Origin: Azospirillaceae bacterium
GTDB taxonomy: Bacteria; Pseudomonadota; Alphaproteobacteria; Azospirillales; Azospirillaceae
DNA length: 64,000 nucleotides
Direction of reading: 5' to 3'
Assembly (NCBI GenBank): GCA_031291675.1
Contig: JARLIO010000059.1
Span: forward strand, 117,161 to 181,160
Of the stretch, positions 8,813-17,696 are shown piece after piece. The notes under the pieces are model-generated. The model was given only the letters and a program-made list of their open reading frames with translations, did no database searches and was not told the DNA's origin. A program made the position numbers and the translations under genes. Position 1 is the first letter of the stretch; each line of letters opens with the position of its first letter.

Positions 8813-9916
8813 TTAATGGCGTCGGTTGCGGTTGAGATCATGTTCCAGCCTCTGGCTGAAGCGTGACATGAAAAAACAGATCACCCAATAGATCACGGCG
8901 GCGACCAGATAGGCCTCGGTAAAAAAGCCGCGCCACGCCGCATCGCTCAGGGACGCCTTTGTCGAACTCATCAGGTCAAACAACCCGATGATGACGACAA
9001 GGGAGGTATCCTTGAAGAAGTCAATGAAGGTATTGACCAGCGGCGGGATCACCAGAACCAGCGCCTGAGGCAGGACGATCTTGAGGTGTTTCTGCCAATA
9101 ACTCAGACCGAGTGCATCTGCGGCTTCGTACTGACCCCGCGGAATCGTCTGCAAGCCGGCCCGCACAATTTCCGCCATGTAGGCGGCGGCAAACATGATG
9201 AACGCAACCTGCGCTCGCAACAGCTTGTCGACCGTGACGCCCTGGGGCAGGAACAGGGGAAACATCACCGACGCCATGAACAGCAGACTGATCAGCGGGA
9301 CGCCGCGGATCAACTCGATATAGATCACCGACAGCGAGCGCAGCACCGGAAGATTGGATCGCCGCCCCAGCGCCAGCAGGATCGCGATCGGAAAGGCCAC
9401 AGCCAGCCCGACAATCGACAGGATGATCGTCAGGGGCAAACCACCAAAGAAGCGGTTTTCGACAAAGGGCATGCCCAGGATGCCGCCCCACATCAGGATG
9501 CCGACCACAACCAGGCCGGCAAGCCAGATCAGCAGCAGGCGCGGCGTCCAGAACCGGCGAAAGCAACTGAGGGTGCAGAGCCCGGCAAACAGGGCCAGCA
9601 CCGCAGCCGGCCGCCATTGTTGATCATAGGGATAGAGACCAAACAGGATCAGCCGGTATTTTTCCTGAATGAATGCCCAGCACGCGCCCTGGGCCTGACG
9701 GCAGACATCGGCGGTTGCCGGGGCGACGACGCTGTTGACGGTCAACCAGCGCAGAAACGGATCGGCGACGATCACGATCGCCCAGGCAATCAGCACGGTG
9801 ATCAGGCTGTTGTACCAGGTGCTGAACAGATTGGTACGCAGCCAGGCGACGACACGAATACCAAACCCCGGCGTCGGGGTGGTCCGGCTACTGGTCACAG
9901 TTGAAGTTGAGGTCAT
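8813..9916 (-). CDS. aapM: General L-amino acid ABC transporter, permease
   Basis: A 367-residue integral membrane protein. Three hydrophobic segments lie in the N-terminal half, then the HisM/AapM permease core with the EAA-type coupling loop (EAADALGLSYWQKHLKIVLPQAL) that contacts the ATPase. The size matches the longer AapM of alphaproteobacteria. It starts 3 bp after the aapQ stop and precedes aapP. With AapQ it forms the heteromeric channel. Confidence 0.95.
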   Translation of the reverse strand: MTSTSTVTSSRTTPTPGFGIRVVAWLRTNLFSTWYNSLITVLIAWAIVIVADPFLRWLTVNSVVAPATADVCRQAQGACWAFIQEKYRLILFGLYPYDQQWRPAAVLALFAGLCTLSCFRRFWTPRLLLIWLAGLVVVGILMWGGILGMPFVENRFFGGLPLTIILSIVGLAVAFPIAILLALGRRSNLPVLRSLSVIYIELIRGVPLISLLFMASVMFPLFLPQGVTVDKLLRAQVAFIMFAAAYMAEIVRAGLQTIPRGQYEAADALGLSYWQKHLKIVLPQALVLVIPPLVNTFIDFFKDTSLVVIIGLFDLMSSTKASLSDAAWRGFFTEAYLVAAVIYWVICFFMSRFSQRLEHDLNRNRRH

Positions 9917-9919
9917 GGC

Positions 9920-11116
9920 TCAGCGCTCCACCAACGCAATGTGCGCGTTGTACCAGTTCATGAACGCCGCAATGGCCAAACTGATGGTCAGATAGACCGA
10001 CATGAACAGCACGACATTTTCAACAGCCTGGCCGGTCTGGTTCATGGTGGTGTTCAGCACCGACACCAGATCGGGATAGCCGATCGCGACCGCCAGCGAG
10101 CTGTTCTTGGCAAGGTTGAGATACTGGCTGGTCACGGGCGGGATGATCAGGCGCAGGGCCTGCGGCAAGGTGATCAGGCGCAGGATCTGCCCCCGCGTCA
10201 ATCCCAGCGCGGTCGCGGCCTCGGTCTGGCCGTGGCTCACCGCCAGGATCCCGGAGCGTACGATTTCGGCGATGAAAGCCGCGGTGTAGACCACCAGACC
10301 GGCGAGAATCGCGGTGAATTCCGGGGTGCAGACGACACCACCCACCAGGTTGAAGCCCTGCATCTGCGGCATGTTGATCCCGGTCGGTGCGCCGCCGATC
10401 AGCCAGGCGAGCGCCGGCAGCCCGACCAGAATGCCCAGGCAAGGCAGCAGAATCCCGACCGGCCTTCCGGTTTGCGCCAGGCGCCGCCGCGCCCAGGCCC
10501 GGACGCCGAAACACCCGACAAAGGCCAGCAGCAATCCGGCCGCCGCGAGGGACCAGGCCGGATCGGCATTGGGCACCGGAAAGGCGAGCCCCCGATTGCT
10601 GAGAAACACCCCGGGCAATGGCCGGAACGCCTGACGCGGGCCCGGCAGGGTCTCGGTGATCACCGTGTACCAGAACAGCAATTGCAGCAGCAGCGGGATA
10701 TTGCGGATCAACTCGACATAGGCTTCGGCCACATGGCTCAGCAGCCAGTTCGATGACAATCGGGCAATGCCGACCAGGGTCCCCAGGAGCGTGGCCAGGA
10801 CGATGCCGACAACCGAAACCTTCAGCGTATTAAGCAGACCGACCAGGATCGCGCGGCCGTAACTGTCGTTCGGCGCGTAATCGATCAGGGTCTCGGAGAT
10901 GCCAAATGAGGCCTCGCGGCCCAGATAGGCATATCCCGACGCGACATTGGCCCGGGCCAGATTGGCGATGGTGTTGCTGATCAGGTACCAGGCGACGAAG
11001 ACGATCACGGCGACGGCGATCGCCTGAAGCGCCAACGCGCGATAACGCGGATCGCCGGCCCAGCCGCCGCGCGGGGGTGCGGTTCGGCTTACCGCTGTGA
11101 AAGGGTCGACGGTCAA
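9920..11116 (-). CDS. aapQ: General L-amino acid ABC transporter, permease (TTG start)
   Basis: A 398-residue permease partner of AapM, with the EAA loop (EAATALGLTRGQILRLITLPQAL) near the C-terminus and extra membrane segments typical of AapQ. The start is read as TTG at 11116 because AAGGAG (11123-11128) lies 6 nt upstream and the protein then begins MTVDPFTAV. The upstream in-frame extension is basic, shows no homology and would run into the hairpin region. It follows aapJ after about 105 bp containing a stable hairpin. Confidence 0.92.
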   Translation of the reverse strand: MTVDPFTAVSRTAPPRGGWAGDPRYRALALQAIAVAVIVFVAWYLISNTIANLARANVASGYAYLGREASFGISETLIDYAPNDSYGRAILVGLLNTLKVSVVGIVLATLLGTLVGIARLSSNWLLSHVAEAYVELIRNIPLLLQLLFWYTVITETLPGPRQAFRPLPGVFLSNRGLAFPVPNADPAWSLAAAGLLLAFVGCFGVRAWARRRLAQTGRPVGILLPCLGILVGLPALAWLIGGAPTGINMPQMQGFNLVGGVVCTPEFTAILAGLVVYTAAFIAEIVRSGILAVSHGQTEAATALGLTRGQILRLITLPQALRLIIPPVTSQYLNLAKNSSLAVAIGYPDLVSVLNTTMNQTGQAVENVVLFMSVYLTISLAIAAFMNWYNAHIALVER

Positions 11117-11183
11117 TGGACGCTCCTTGATAACAATTCCCCATGAAAAATGGCGCCGACCGCGTCCGTCGCGCGCGCCGGGG

Positions 11184-11216
11184 GACGGGCCCGGCCGCAT
11201 CGCGACCGGGCCCGTC
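11184..11216 (-). terminator. Intercistronic GC-rich hairpin between aapJ and aapQ
   Basis: The arms 11184-11194 and 11206-11216 are perfectly complementary over 11 bp with an 11-nt loop. It lies just after the binding-protein gene and has no T run. It probably stabilises the abundant aapJ message or attenuates readthrough into the permease genes, as is common in binding-protein operons. Confidence 0.6.
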
Positions 11217-11221
11217 GACGA

Positions 11222-12250
11222 TCAACGCAGCGGCGGCGCGTAGATCAAGCCACCCTTGTTCCACTGGGCGTTCAAACCACGCTCCAGCTTCAGCGGGGTA
11301 TTCACGCCGACATTGCGCTCAAAGATTTCGCCATAATTGCCGACCTGCTTGATGATGTTATAGGCCCATTTCTCGTCGACCCCCAACGCGGCACCCAGGC
11401 CCGGCGAAACGCCGAGGATGCGTTGGATGTCCGGATCCTTGCTGTTCTTGACGAAGTCATCGACATTGGCCGAGCTGATGCCCTTTTCCTCGGCATCGAA
11501 GGTCGCGAACACGGCCCATTTGACAATGGCGAACCACTTGTCATCGCCCTGACGCACCGCCGGCGCCAGGGGTTCCTTGGAAATGATCTCCGGCAGGATG
11601 AGATAATCATCCGGCTTCTTGGCCGCCGAGGCGCGCTCGGACGCCAGCGCCGAACTGTCGTCGGTCACAACATCGCAGCGCCCGCTGAAGAAGGTATCAA
11701 AGGTCTGATCGACCTGTTCGATGACGACCGGCTTGAACGTCATCCCGTTGGCGCGGAAATAATCGGCGAGATTGAGCTCGGTGGTCGTCCCCTGCTGAAC
11801 GCACACCGTGGCCCCGTTCAAATCCTTGGCGCTCTTGACGCCCAGCGACTTGGCAACCATGAAGCCCTGACCATCATAGAAGGTGGTCGGCGCAAAGTTG
11901 AACCCGGTCGAGGTGTCGCGGCTCAGCGTCCAGGTGGTGTTGCGCGACAGCAGGTCGACTTCGCCCGACTGCAGCGCCTGGAAACGCTGCTGCGCGCTCA
12001 AAGGAATATAGGACACTTTCTTCGCATCGCCGAGAACGGCGGCGGCAACGGCACGGCAATAATCGACATCAAGCCCTGACCATTTGCCGGTGCTGTCGGG
12101 CGCGCTGAACCCGGGCAGGCCGACATTGACGCCGCATTGGACGCTGCCGCGGGCCTTGACGGCTTCCAGCGTCGTGGCCGCCATTGCGGAACCGGCAACC
12201 GTGGTCAAAGCCACGGAAAACGCGATCGAACACAGGGAAATCGACTTCAT
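11222..12250 (-). CDS. aapJ: General L-amino acid ABC transporter, periplasmic binding protein
   Basis: A 342-residue protein with a Sec signal peptide (MKSISL, hydrophobic core, cleavage after SAMA) and a family-3 solute-binding fold. Typical AapJ segments include VQCGVNVGLPGFSAPD, GLDVDYCRAVAAAVLG and the C-terminal GGLIYAPPLR. It binds a broad range of L-amino acids in the periplasm and delivers them to AapQMP. ATG 12250 has GAGAGG 5 nt upstream; a longer in-frame ORF upstream lacks a ribosome-binding site and would bury the signal peptide. First gene of the operon. Confidence 0.96.
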   Translation of the reverse strand: MKSISLCSIAFSVALTTVAGSAMAATTLEAVKARGSVQCGVNVGLPGFSAPDSTGKWSGLDVDYCRAVAAAVLGDAKKVSYIPLSAQQRFQALQSGEVDLLSRNTTWTLSRDTSTGFNFAPTTFYDGQGFMVAKSLGVKSAKDLNGATVCVQQGTTTELNLADYFRANGMTFKPVVIEQVDQTFDTFFSGRCDVVTDDSSALASERASAAKKPDDYLILPEIISKEPLAPAVRQGDDKWFAIVKWAVFATFDAEEKGISSANVDDFVKNSKDPDIQRILGVSPGLGAALGVDEKWAYNIIKQVGNYGEIFERNVGVNTPLKLERGLNAQWNKGGLIYAPPLR

Positions 12251-12919
12251 TGGACCTCTCTTGTTGATATTCTTCGTCATGGGTTGCGGTCTTCGGAGGG
12301 ATGGCGCGCCGCCGAACCCGCGATCGTCTCGTCCGACGGTCGATGTTACCGCGACAACCATGACCGGCAACGCCTCGGAAACCGGCACCATCATCAAAGG
12401 CGACAACATGGCGCCGCACACCCGGGAATTGCCGGACTGACATCAGACCCCGCCGCGAAACTGCCCGGATTATCGGCGACCTCTGCGCAAAATTGCTACT
12501 TTGTTATGCATTACCGAGAACGCATCGGTCTATTCGACCATCAGCGACTCGACAGTGAGTGTTTTCATCAAAAGCACCCCAACTCAGAGCTTCAGTTCTT
12601 TTGCGATCAGTCCGGATCCCGGACCGACGGAGTCGCAGCCTTTCCCGGACGGTTCACGGCATTGATGGTTCCCTGGCCACACCCCGGCCCTGGCGGACCC
12701 ATGACCTTGGCTTGATGGATGCCGCCGAACCTTGCGGCCCGACGGCGGATGGCGGACACCGGTTCCGGCATTCCACGAATGCCGGCGACGTCACGCTGCC
12801 GAGCAATGCAAGACCCGCGCCGAATGAGGCGCGCCGCGCCCGCCATGGCGCAGGCACCACCCCGGTCACGCCTTTGCACCGGCTGCGGGCTGAACTATGC
12901 TCAAAAAGCGGGCGATATT
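12251..12919. other. Intergenic region upstream of aapJ
   Basis: About 670 bp with only high-GC chance ORFs. It must carry the aap promoter. I looked for a sigma-54 -24/-12 element, as expected if NtrC controls the operon, and did not find one. A small hairpin (cgata-aaa-tatcg complement, 12913-12925) followed on the minus strand by a T run sits at the stop of the DTW gene and may terminate it. Confidence 0.35.
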
Positions 12920-13666
12920 TTATCGGTGCGGGAGTGCCCGAAGGCGACGGCCGCGGCTGCGCGCCCGCCAATCCGGCCGCTTTGCCGGGTGCTCGGCCGG
13001 AACACCCACCGCCGGGTCCGCGAGCATCAGCCGGTAGCGCCCCAGCAGCCGCTCGAACGTCGACACCAGCGCCGTCTCGATCTCCGGCCGGTCTTCGAGA
13101 TGGCGCAGCAGCAACGCCGCCGCTTCCAGTGTCGACAGACTGTCACCGCGCGGTTCATAGCGCAGCTTGCCATAGCGCGACGGACGCTGCGGCCCCAGAA
13201 TGACCCGCTGGCACTTCAGCACCCAGGGATTGCGCCACCACAAAGTCTTGGCCTGGCTCCAGGTGCCATCGAGCACGATGATTCCCTCGATCGCCCGGAA
13301 CGCCGCCGCCTGGTCTGGCACCGGGGCACCCTTGCCATTGATCGCCACCACCTCACGATCGGGCAACAAAGTCGCCGCCTTGGCCGAGCCCAGATAGAGC
13401 ACGGCCCAGCGCTGGGGATCGGCCGGGCGCCCGAGGGCGTTGGCAAGACTGGGCCAGGACAGGCCGACCCTCAAGGTCGCGTCGCCGAGCTGGCGCACCG
13501 CGAGTCGGGCGGTTCCCAGGGTCTTGTCCTGCTCCTGGGGATGCTGCAGGATCAACAGGGCGATCCGGTTGGCAACCGGCACAATCTCGGCGCAGACGCA
13601 AAGCGTTCGCGGTTTGAGACAAAAGGGGCAGGGTTCGTCCGTTTCCGGCGCAGAATCGTTGGGCAT
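12920..13666 (-). CDS. DTW-domain tRNA-uridine aminocarboxypropyltransferase
   Basis: A 248-residue protein of the DTW/TapT (YfiP) family, which transfers the 3-amino-3-carboxypropyl group of SAM to uridine in tRNA. Cys pairs CPFC and LCVC near the N-terminus (about residues 13-29) suit a metal site. The eponymous motif is present as LDGTWSQAKTL, followed by WVLKCQRVILGPQRPSRYGKLRYEP and the family segment LSTLEAAALLL. The C-terminus carries an extra Arg-rich tail. Transcribed alone between the two-component pair and the aap operon. Confidence 0.9.
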   Translation of the reverse strand: MPNDSAPETDEPCPFCLKPRTLCVCAEIVPVANRIALLILQHPQEQDKTLGTARLAVRQLGDATLRVGLSWPSLANALGRPADPQRWAVLYLGSAKAATLLPDREVVAINGKGAPVPDQAAAFRAIEGIIVLDGTWSQAKTLWWRNPWVLKCQRVILGPQRPSRYGKLRYEPRGDSLSTLEAAALLLRHLEDRPEIETALVSTFERLLGRYRLMLADPAVGVPAEHPAKRPDWRARSRGRRLRALPHR

Positions 13667-13722
13667 TATGGTCTTATACGCGGCGCCTCACGGCCACGCA
13701 AGGCCAGCCCGGGCGACCGCGT

Positions 13723-14364
13723 TCAGATCCATCCTTCCGAAATACCGACCAGAACGGCCCGGACCCGGTCACGCACCCCCAGCTTCGACAGAATGCTCGA
13801 AACCTGGTTCTTGACCGTGCCCTCGCTGGTCCCGAAACTGTCGGCGATCTCGCGGTTGCTGAGGCCGCCGGCCATCAGACGCAGCACCTCAATTTCGCGC
13901 GGGCTCAAACGATCGGGCCAATCCAGCCGATCGAACGTTGGCCGCAATTTCTGCATTTCGTGCGACAGGCGTTCGGTCACCGCGGGACGCAGCAGCATGC
14001 CACCGGCGGCGACATCGCGAATCGCTGCGGCCAGGAACTCCAGCGAGATGTCCTTGAGCAGGAAGCCCCGGGCGCCATGGCGGATCCCATCACACAGGGC
14101 CTCGCGGTCATCGAATGTGGTCAGGAGGATCGTCGGAACCTGGCAGTCGGCCGCCTGCAGGCCCTTCAGGACGTCGATGCCGCTGCCGCCCGGCATCCGG
14201 ACATCAAGCAGCACCACATCGGGTTTGAGCGCAATCACCAGGGCGGCGCCATCCCGGGCATTGCCGGCGTCGCCAACGACCGCGAAATCGGCGACAAAAG
14301 ACAAGAGTTCGACGAGGCCGCTACGCACCAGTGCCTGATCGTCGATGACGACGATCCGGATCAT
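13723..14364 (-). CDS. NarL/LuxR-family response regulator
   Basis: A 213-residue regulator with a receiver domain (DD near the N-terminus, phospho-Asp in DVVLLDVRMPGG, conserved Lys in FLLKD) and a C-terminal LuxR helix-turn-helix (LSPREIEVLRLMAGGLSNREIADSF). ATG 14364 overlaps the TGA of the kinase gene (ATGA), so the two are translationally coupled and form a two-component pair. The target genes are not evident. Confidence 0.93.
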   Translation of the reverse strand: MIRIVVIDDQALVRSGLVELLSFVADFAVVGDAGNARDGAALVIALKPDVVLLDVRMPGGSGIDVLKGLQAADCQVPTILLTTFDDREALCDGIRHGARGFLLKDISLEFLAAAIRDVAAGGMLLRPAVTERLSHEMQKLRPTFDRLDWPDRLSPREIEVLRLMAGGLSNREIADSFGTSEGTVKNQVSSILSKLGVRDRVRAVLVGISEGWI

Positions 14365-15641
14365 GGCGCACGCCCCGGCAGCGGCAACCACGCTTCAAGC
14401 ACAAACCCGCCGATCCGGTCACCCGTCCATTGCAGGGTACCGCCAACAGTCTGCAGCCGCTCGCGCAGACCGGTCAGCCCGTTGCCGGGTTGAACCGCAA
14501 CCGCGCCACGGCCATCGTCCCGCACCGAAACAATCACGGCGTCGCCCTGCCCGGCGATCCGGATCTCGACGCGCCGCGCCGCAGCGTGACGCACCACATT
14601 GCTGAGCGCTTCCTGCACGATGCGAAACAGGATCAGGGCGGGTTCGACATCGGGCAAAACCAGGGCGTCGTCATAATCAAGGATGATGCGGGGCTCCGGC
14701 ACACCGGCGCACAGCGTGGTCAACGCCCGCCGCAGATCGATTGGCGGCGCGCGGCGCGCCAGCCCGACGACACTGCGAACCTCGCCCAGCAACCGCCGCG
14801 CGACATCCCGGGCAGTCTGCACCGCCGCGAGCCCACGCCCATCAATGCTGCGACAGGCAACATCGAGATGCAGGCCAAGGGCGGTCAGGTCGTGGCCGAT
14901 CGCATCATGCAGGTCGCGGGCGATGCGCAACCGTTCCGAGGATCGCGCACTTTCCTGCAGCAATTGCTGCGTTGCCAGCAATTCCGCGTTGGCAGCGGCC
15001 AGCGCGGCGCGGCGTGCCGATTCACAGACCGAAAGATGGCCTCCCGCGAAGGCAAAGAGATGCCAGCCGACGATGGTGACACTGTCGAGAATCCGCACCA
15101 GAGCCATCCCGAATTCCGAAAAATGCGTCAGTTGGGCCTGTGTCTCGACCGTGAAGCCCGAGTCCTGGCCGAGAACCGTAAAGATCGAGGCGACCAGAAA
15201 CACCAGTTCCTGCCCGATCAACGCGACGACCGCGCGGCGCGGCGCGAAGACGAACGGCAGTTCGATCGAGGTCAGGATCAGGAAATCCGAATTGAGCAGG
15301 ATGCCAAGAGCGGTCTGACCGCAAAAGGCCGCGACGGCCAACCGCGCCGGCTGGGGGCGGGGCCGGGTCGTCGCGTGAAAAACCCACGCAAACAGCACGG
15401 TCCCGGCGGCGCAGAGGGCCAGCCACAGATACAACACGGACTGCAGCGCCGCCGCCGGCAGCGGTCCCACGATGCTGACCAGCATACGGGTGGGCAACAG
15501 GGCGTCCGGCGCCGTGCCAACGACAACCTGCCAACGGAGGGCGAGCCCAGCCACACCGCTGATCACACAGACACAAAGTCCGGCGACATGAACAAATGCC
15601 GGGACCACGGTGTGATTGCTGATGTGCGAAGTGCTCGACAT
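14361..15641 (-). CDS. NarL-type sensor histidine kinase
   Basis: A 426-residue membrane sensor. About six hydrophobic segments fill residues 10-210, with no large periplasmic loop, so it may sense within the membrane. A HisKA_3 dimerisation domain with phospho-acceptor His in RDLHDAIGHDL follows, then an HATPase with RIVQEALSNVVRHA, DDGRGA and NGLTGLRERLQ. ATG 15641 (MSSTSHIS) is preferred to an in-frame start 18 bp upstream. It phosphorylates the coupled LuxR-type regulator. The signal is unknown. Confidence 0.92.
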   Translation of the reverse strand: MSSTSHISNHTVVPAFVHVAGLCVCVISGVAGLALRWQVVVGTAPDALLPTRMLVSIVGPLPAAALQSVLYLWLALCAAGTVLFAWVFHATTRPRPQPARLAVAAFCGQTALGILLNSDFLILTSIELPFVFAPRRAVVALIGQELVFLVASIFTVLGQDSGFTVETQAQLTHFSEFGMALVRILDSVTIVGWHLFAFAGGHLSVCESARRAALAAANAELLATQQLLQESARSSERLRIARDLHDAIGHDLTALGLHLDVACRSIDGRGLAAVQTARDVARRLLGEVRSVVGLARRAPPIDLRRALTTLCAGVPEPRIILDYDDALVLPDVEPALILFRIVQEALSNVVRHAAARRVEIRIAGQGDAVIVSVRDDGRGAVAVQPGNGLTGLRERLQTVGGTLQWTGDRIGGFVLEAWLPLPGRAP

Positions 15642-15815
15642 CGCGCCACGATAGCGCAACCGGCGCCGCCCCGCATGTGCCCAAAGTCACAGCATCAACC
15701 GTGCCTTCAGGCACATGCGCGATCCCGGCCGATCGCCCAGGATGACATCAGGGCGCAACACCCCGCGACCTGAGCGGGTGGTGTTGCACCAATCCCGGAG
15801 ACAAGGAACAACGCC

Positions 15816-16016
15816 ATGAAACGACTTCTTCTTTTGACGCTCGTCGGCAGCGCGCTGACCGGCTGCGCCGCGCCGGTTCTGATGAAGGATCCGGCCACCG
15901 GTCAGATCGCCCAGTGCTATGCCCAGACCAACCTGATCCGTCGCTATTATGAACGCGACAAATGTGTCGAGAGCTACGAGAAACTTGGCTGGACCAAGGT
16001 CGACGACAGTCCCTGA
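15816..16016 (+). CDS. Small lipoprotein, function unknown
   Basis: A 66-residue protein with a short lipoprotein signal (MKRLLLLTLVGSALTGC, lipobox LTGC). The mature part is about 50 residues with two Cys (QCYAQ and KCVESYEKLGW). The pattern CYAQTN...RDKCVESYEKLGW resembles small conserved proteobacterial lipoproteins, but I cannot name the family. An AAGGA lies about 9 nt before the ATG. Monocistronic, divergent from the sensor kinase. Confidence 0.75.
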   Translation: MKRLLLLTLVGSALTGCAAPVLMKDPATGQIAQCYAQTNLIRRYYERDKCVESYEKLGWTKVDDSP

Positions 16017-16232
16017 GTCGGGTGCCGACGGTCGTAACACGCTTGAAACGCCGATGCCGGTTTGCGATGCCGACAAGTCGCGCACAACATTCCCGGTGAC
16101 GGCTCCAAAAACCGTCAACCCGGCATCGGAAGCTATCGACTGAAAAGGACTTTGTGGAATCCGGCAAGTCGCCTATCTTGTACTGACTCAATGCACCCTG
16201 CCACGAAATGGCATCTTCATCGGTGAACCAAA

Positions 16233-16985
16233 ATGGGAATCGCGAGAGCAAATCTTGAGAATTTACTTTATTTGAAAACCCACAACCCGGAGATTGTTCG
16301 CGGGGACATCCTTCAGCTCGGGCGCCAGGATATCTATTTCGATTACGATTTTCTTGAAGAGCTTGCTGGCGTCTGGAGCGTAAAGCTGGAGGCCACACCC
16401 ATCAAGCACGTCATCAACCCATGGACCAAAGCCAAGGTCATCGATGACTACACATTGTTTGGTGCGCTCGGCTTCAGCGGGATACACTCCCTTGATTTCA
16501 CCGATAAAGAAAAACCGACGATCGTTCATAACTTGAACGAACAAATCCCGCCCGAATTGAATTTTCGCTGGGACGTCGTTTTCGATGGTGGCACCCTGGA
16601 ACAGGTATTTGACGTCGCCTCCGCCTTTCGTAACATCCATTCGATGCTCAAGCCCGGTGGAAGTGTCATCCATGAAAGCCCAACGAACAATTACGTTGAC
16701 CATGGATTCTGGCAATTGTGCCCAACACTTTTCGCCGATACCTATTCGACGAACGGCTACGCGATCATCAAGGAGCTTGTTATCATCTTCGAGGATGTTT
16801 CAAAACTACACACGGGTTCCCCAAGCCGTTTTGATTACGATCAGGAAGCATCTTTCCTACAGAATATCGGTGTATTTCCACAAGGCATATGCTCGACATT
16901 TTTTGTCGGCAGAAAGCCCCCAAGCCATATGCCCTTCAAGGCCCCGATTCAGGCATTCTACAGTCGAAGTCAATCGCAGTCATAG
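16233..16985 (+). CDS. SAM-dependent methyltransferase-like protein, probably acquired
   Basis: A 250-residue protein. The central part reads VVFDGGTLEQVFDVASAFRNIHSMLKPGGSVIHESPTNN, the motif II to post-II pattern of class I methyltransferases acting in sugar or polysaccharide contexts. The motif I Gly-rich loop is not clear, so SAM binding is uncertain. Local base counts give about 47-50% GC, well below neighbours, pointing to horizontal transfer. It stands alone without a recognisable operon. A glycan- or capsule-type methyltransferase or a degenerate relative are the options. Confidence 0.6.
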   Translation: MGIARANLENLLYLKTHNPEIVRGDILQLGRQDIYFDYDFLEELAGVWSVKLEATPIKHVINPWTKAKVIDDYTLFGALGFSGIHSLDFTDKEKPTIVHNLNEQIPPELNFRWDVVFDGGTLEQVFDVASAFRNIHSMLKPGGSVIHESPTNNYVDHGFWQLCPTLFADTYSTNGYAIIKELVIIFEDVSKLHTGSPSRFDYDQEASFLQNIGVFPQGICSTFFVGRKPPSHMPFKAPIQAFYSRSQSQS

Positions 16986-17144
16986 ATTTCACATGGCAAG
17001 GTCGCAGGGAAGAACATGCCCCCATCATCGGGGGCACCAGCACGGGCGGGAGACCTGACACCCCTGACGGCCGGCGGTGATCGGATCATTGCATCGTGAC
17101 AGCACGATCATAAACCGCGCCACCAAACCGGATCCGATAGTCGA

Positions 17145-17696
17145 TCACGGCGGCGGTCCCGGGCGGGCCAGCCAGGGGGCCTGAAAACTGCCGGACCACA
17201 GACCCCAGTGCATCGACTGCGCCTTGGCTTCCAATATGTCATACACCAACGTCAGCGAATGATAGGACATGGCATAGCCATGTTCGATCATCGCCGCCCC
17301 CAGGTCGATGCCCTGGACCTGACAACGGCCGACCTGCTGGCCGATCGAATTGGTAAACGCGGTCTGGCAGGTCACCGTGTCGGCCCCGATCATCCGGGTC
17401 AGCACATCCTTGGCCGCGACGAAACAGTCGAACTTCTGGCGGAAGCGATCGTAGCAGCTCTGGTCCTTGACCGGGGCCGCGATCCCGGCGAGATAGACGG
17501 CGGCGCCCTTGACCAGCACGACGTCGCCGGTTTGCGCCTGACCGGGCCCGGTCACCGTCTTTGTCGCCCCGGGCAGGGGCGGAACGATGGTCGGCCGTTC
17601 CGCCACAGCCTCAGCCGTGATGATCAGCGACCCGGCCCAAACCGCCAGCACGAGCGCCAGTCCCCGCAACCCGTTCGGAACCCGCCGGCGTGTCAC
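17145..17696 (-). CDS. Exported SNase-like (thermonuclease-fold) protein, probably inactive
   Basis: A 183-residue protein with a signal peptide (cleavage near AVAE). It follows the staphylococcal nuclease fold: VVLVKGAAVYLAGIAAP, then CYDRF...VAAKDVLTRMIG, VTCQTAF, VGRCQVQGIDLGAAMIEHGYAMSY, and the terminal GLWSGSFQAPW. The catalytic set is broken: the usual R-L-x-G-I-D-A-P-E reads VYLAGIAAPV, losing the Arg, Asp and Glu, though the later Arg (GRC) remains. It is probably a binding or structural relative. The GTG start overlaps the SRAP stop (GTGA), so it is the second gene of a coupled pair. Confidence 0.75.
   Translation of the reverse strand: MTRRRVPNGLRGLALVLAVWAGSLIITAEAVAERPTIVPPLPGATKTVTGPGQAQTGDVVLVKGAAVYLAGIAAPVKDQSCYDRFRQKFDCFVAAKDVLTRMIGADTVTCQTAFTNSIGQQVGRCQVQGIDLGAAMIEHGYAMSYHSLTLVYDILEAKAQSMHWGLWSGSFQAPWLARPGPPP

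Noticed and set aside
12251..12500. Sigma-54 promoter for the aap operon
   Set aside because: I looked for a -24/-12 GG-N10-GC type element on the minus strand before aapJ and saw none that fits.
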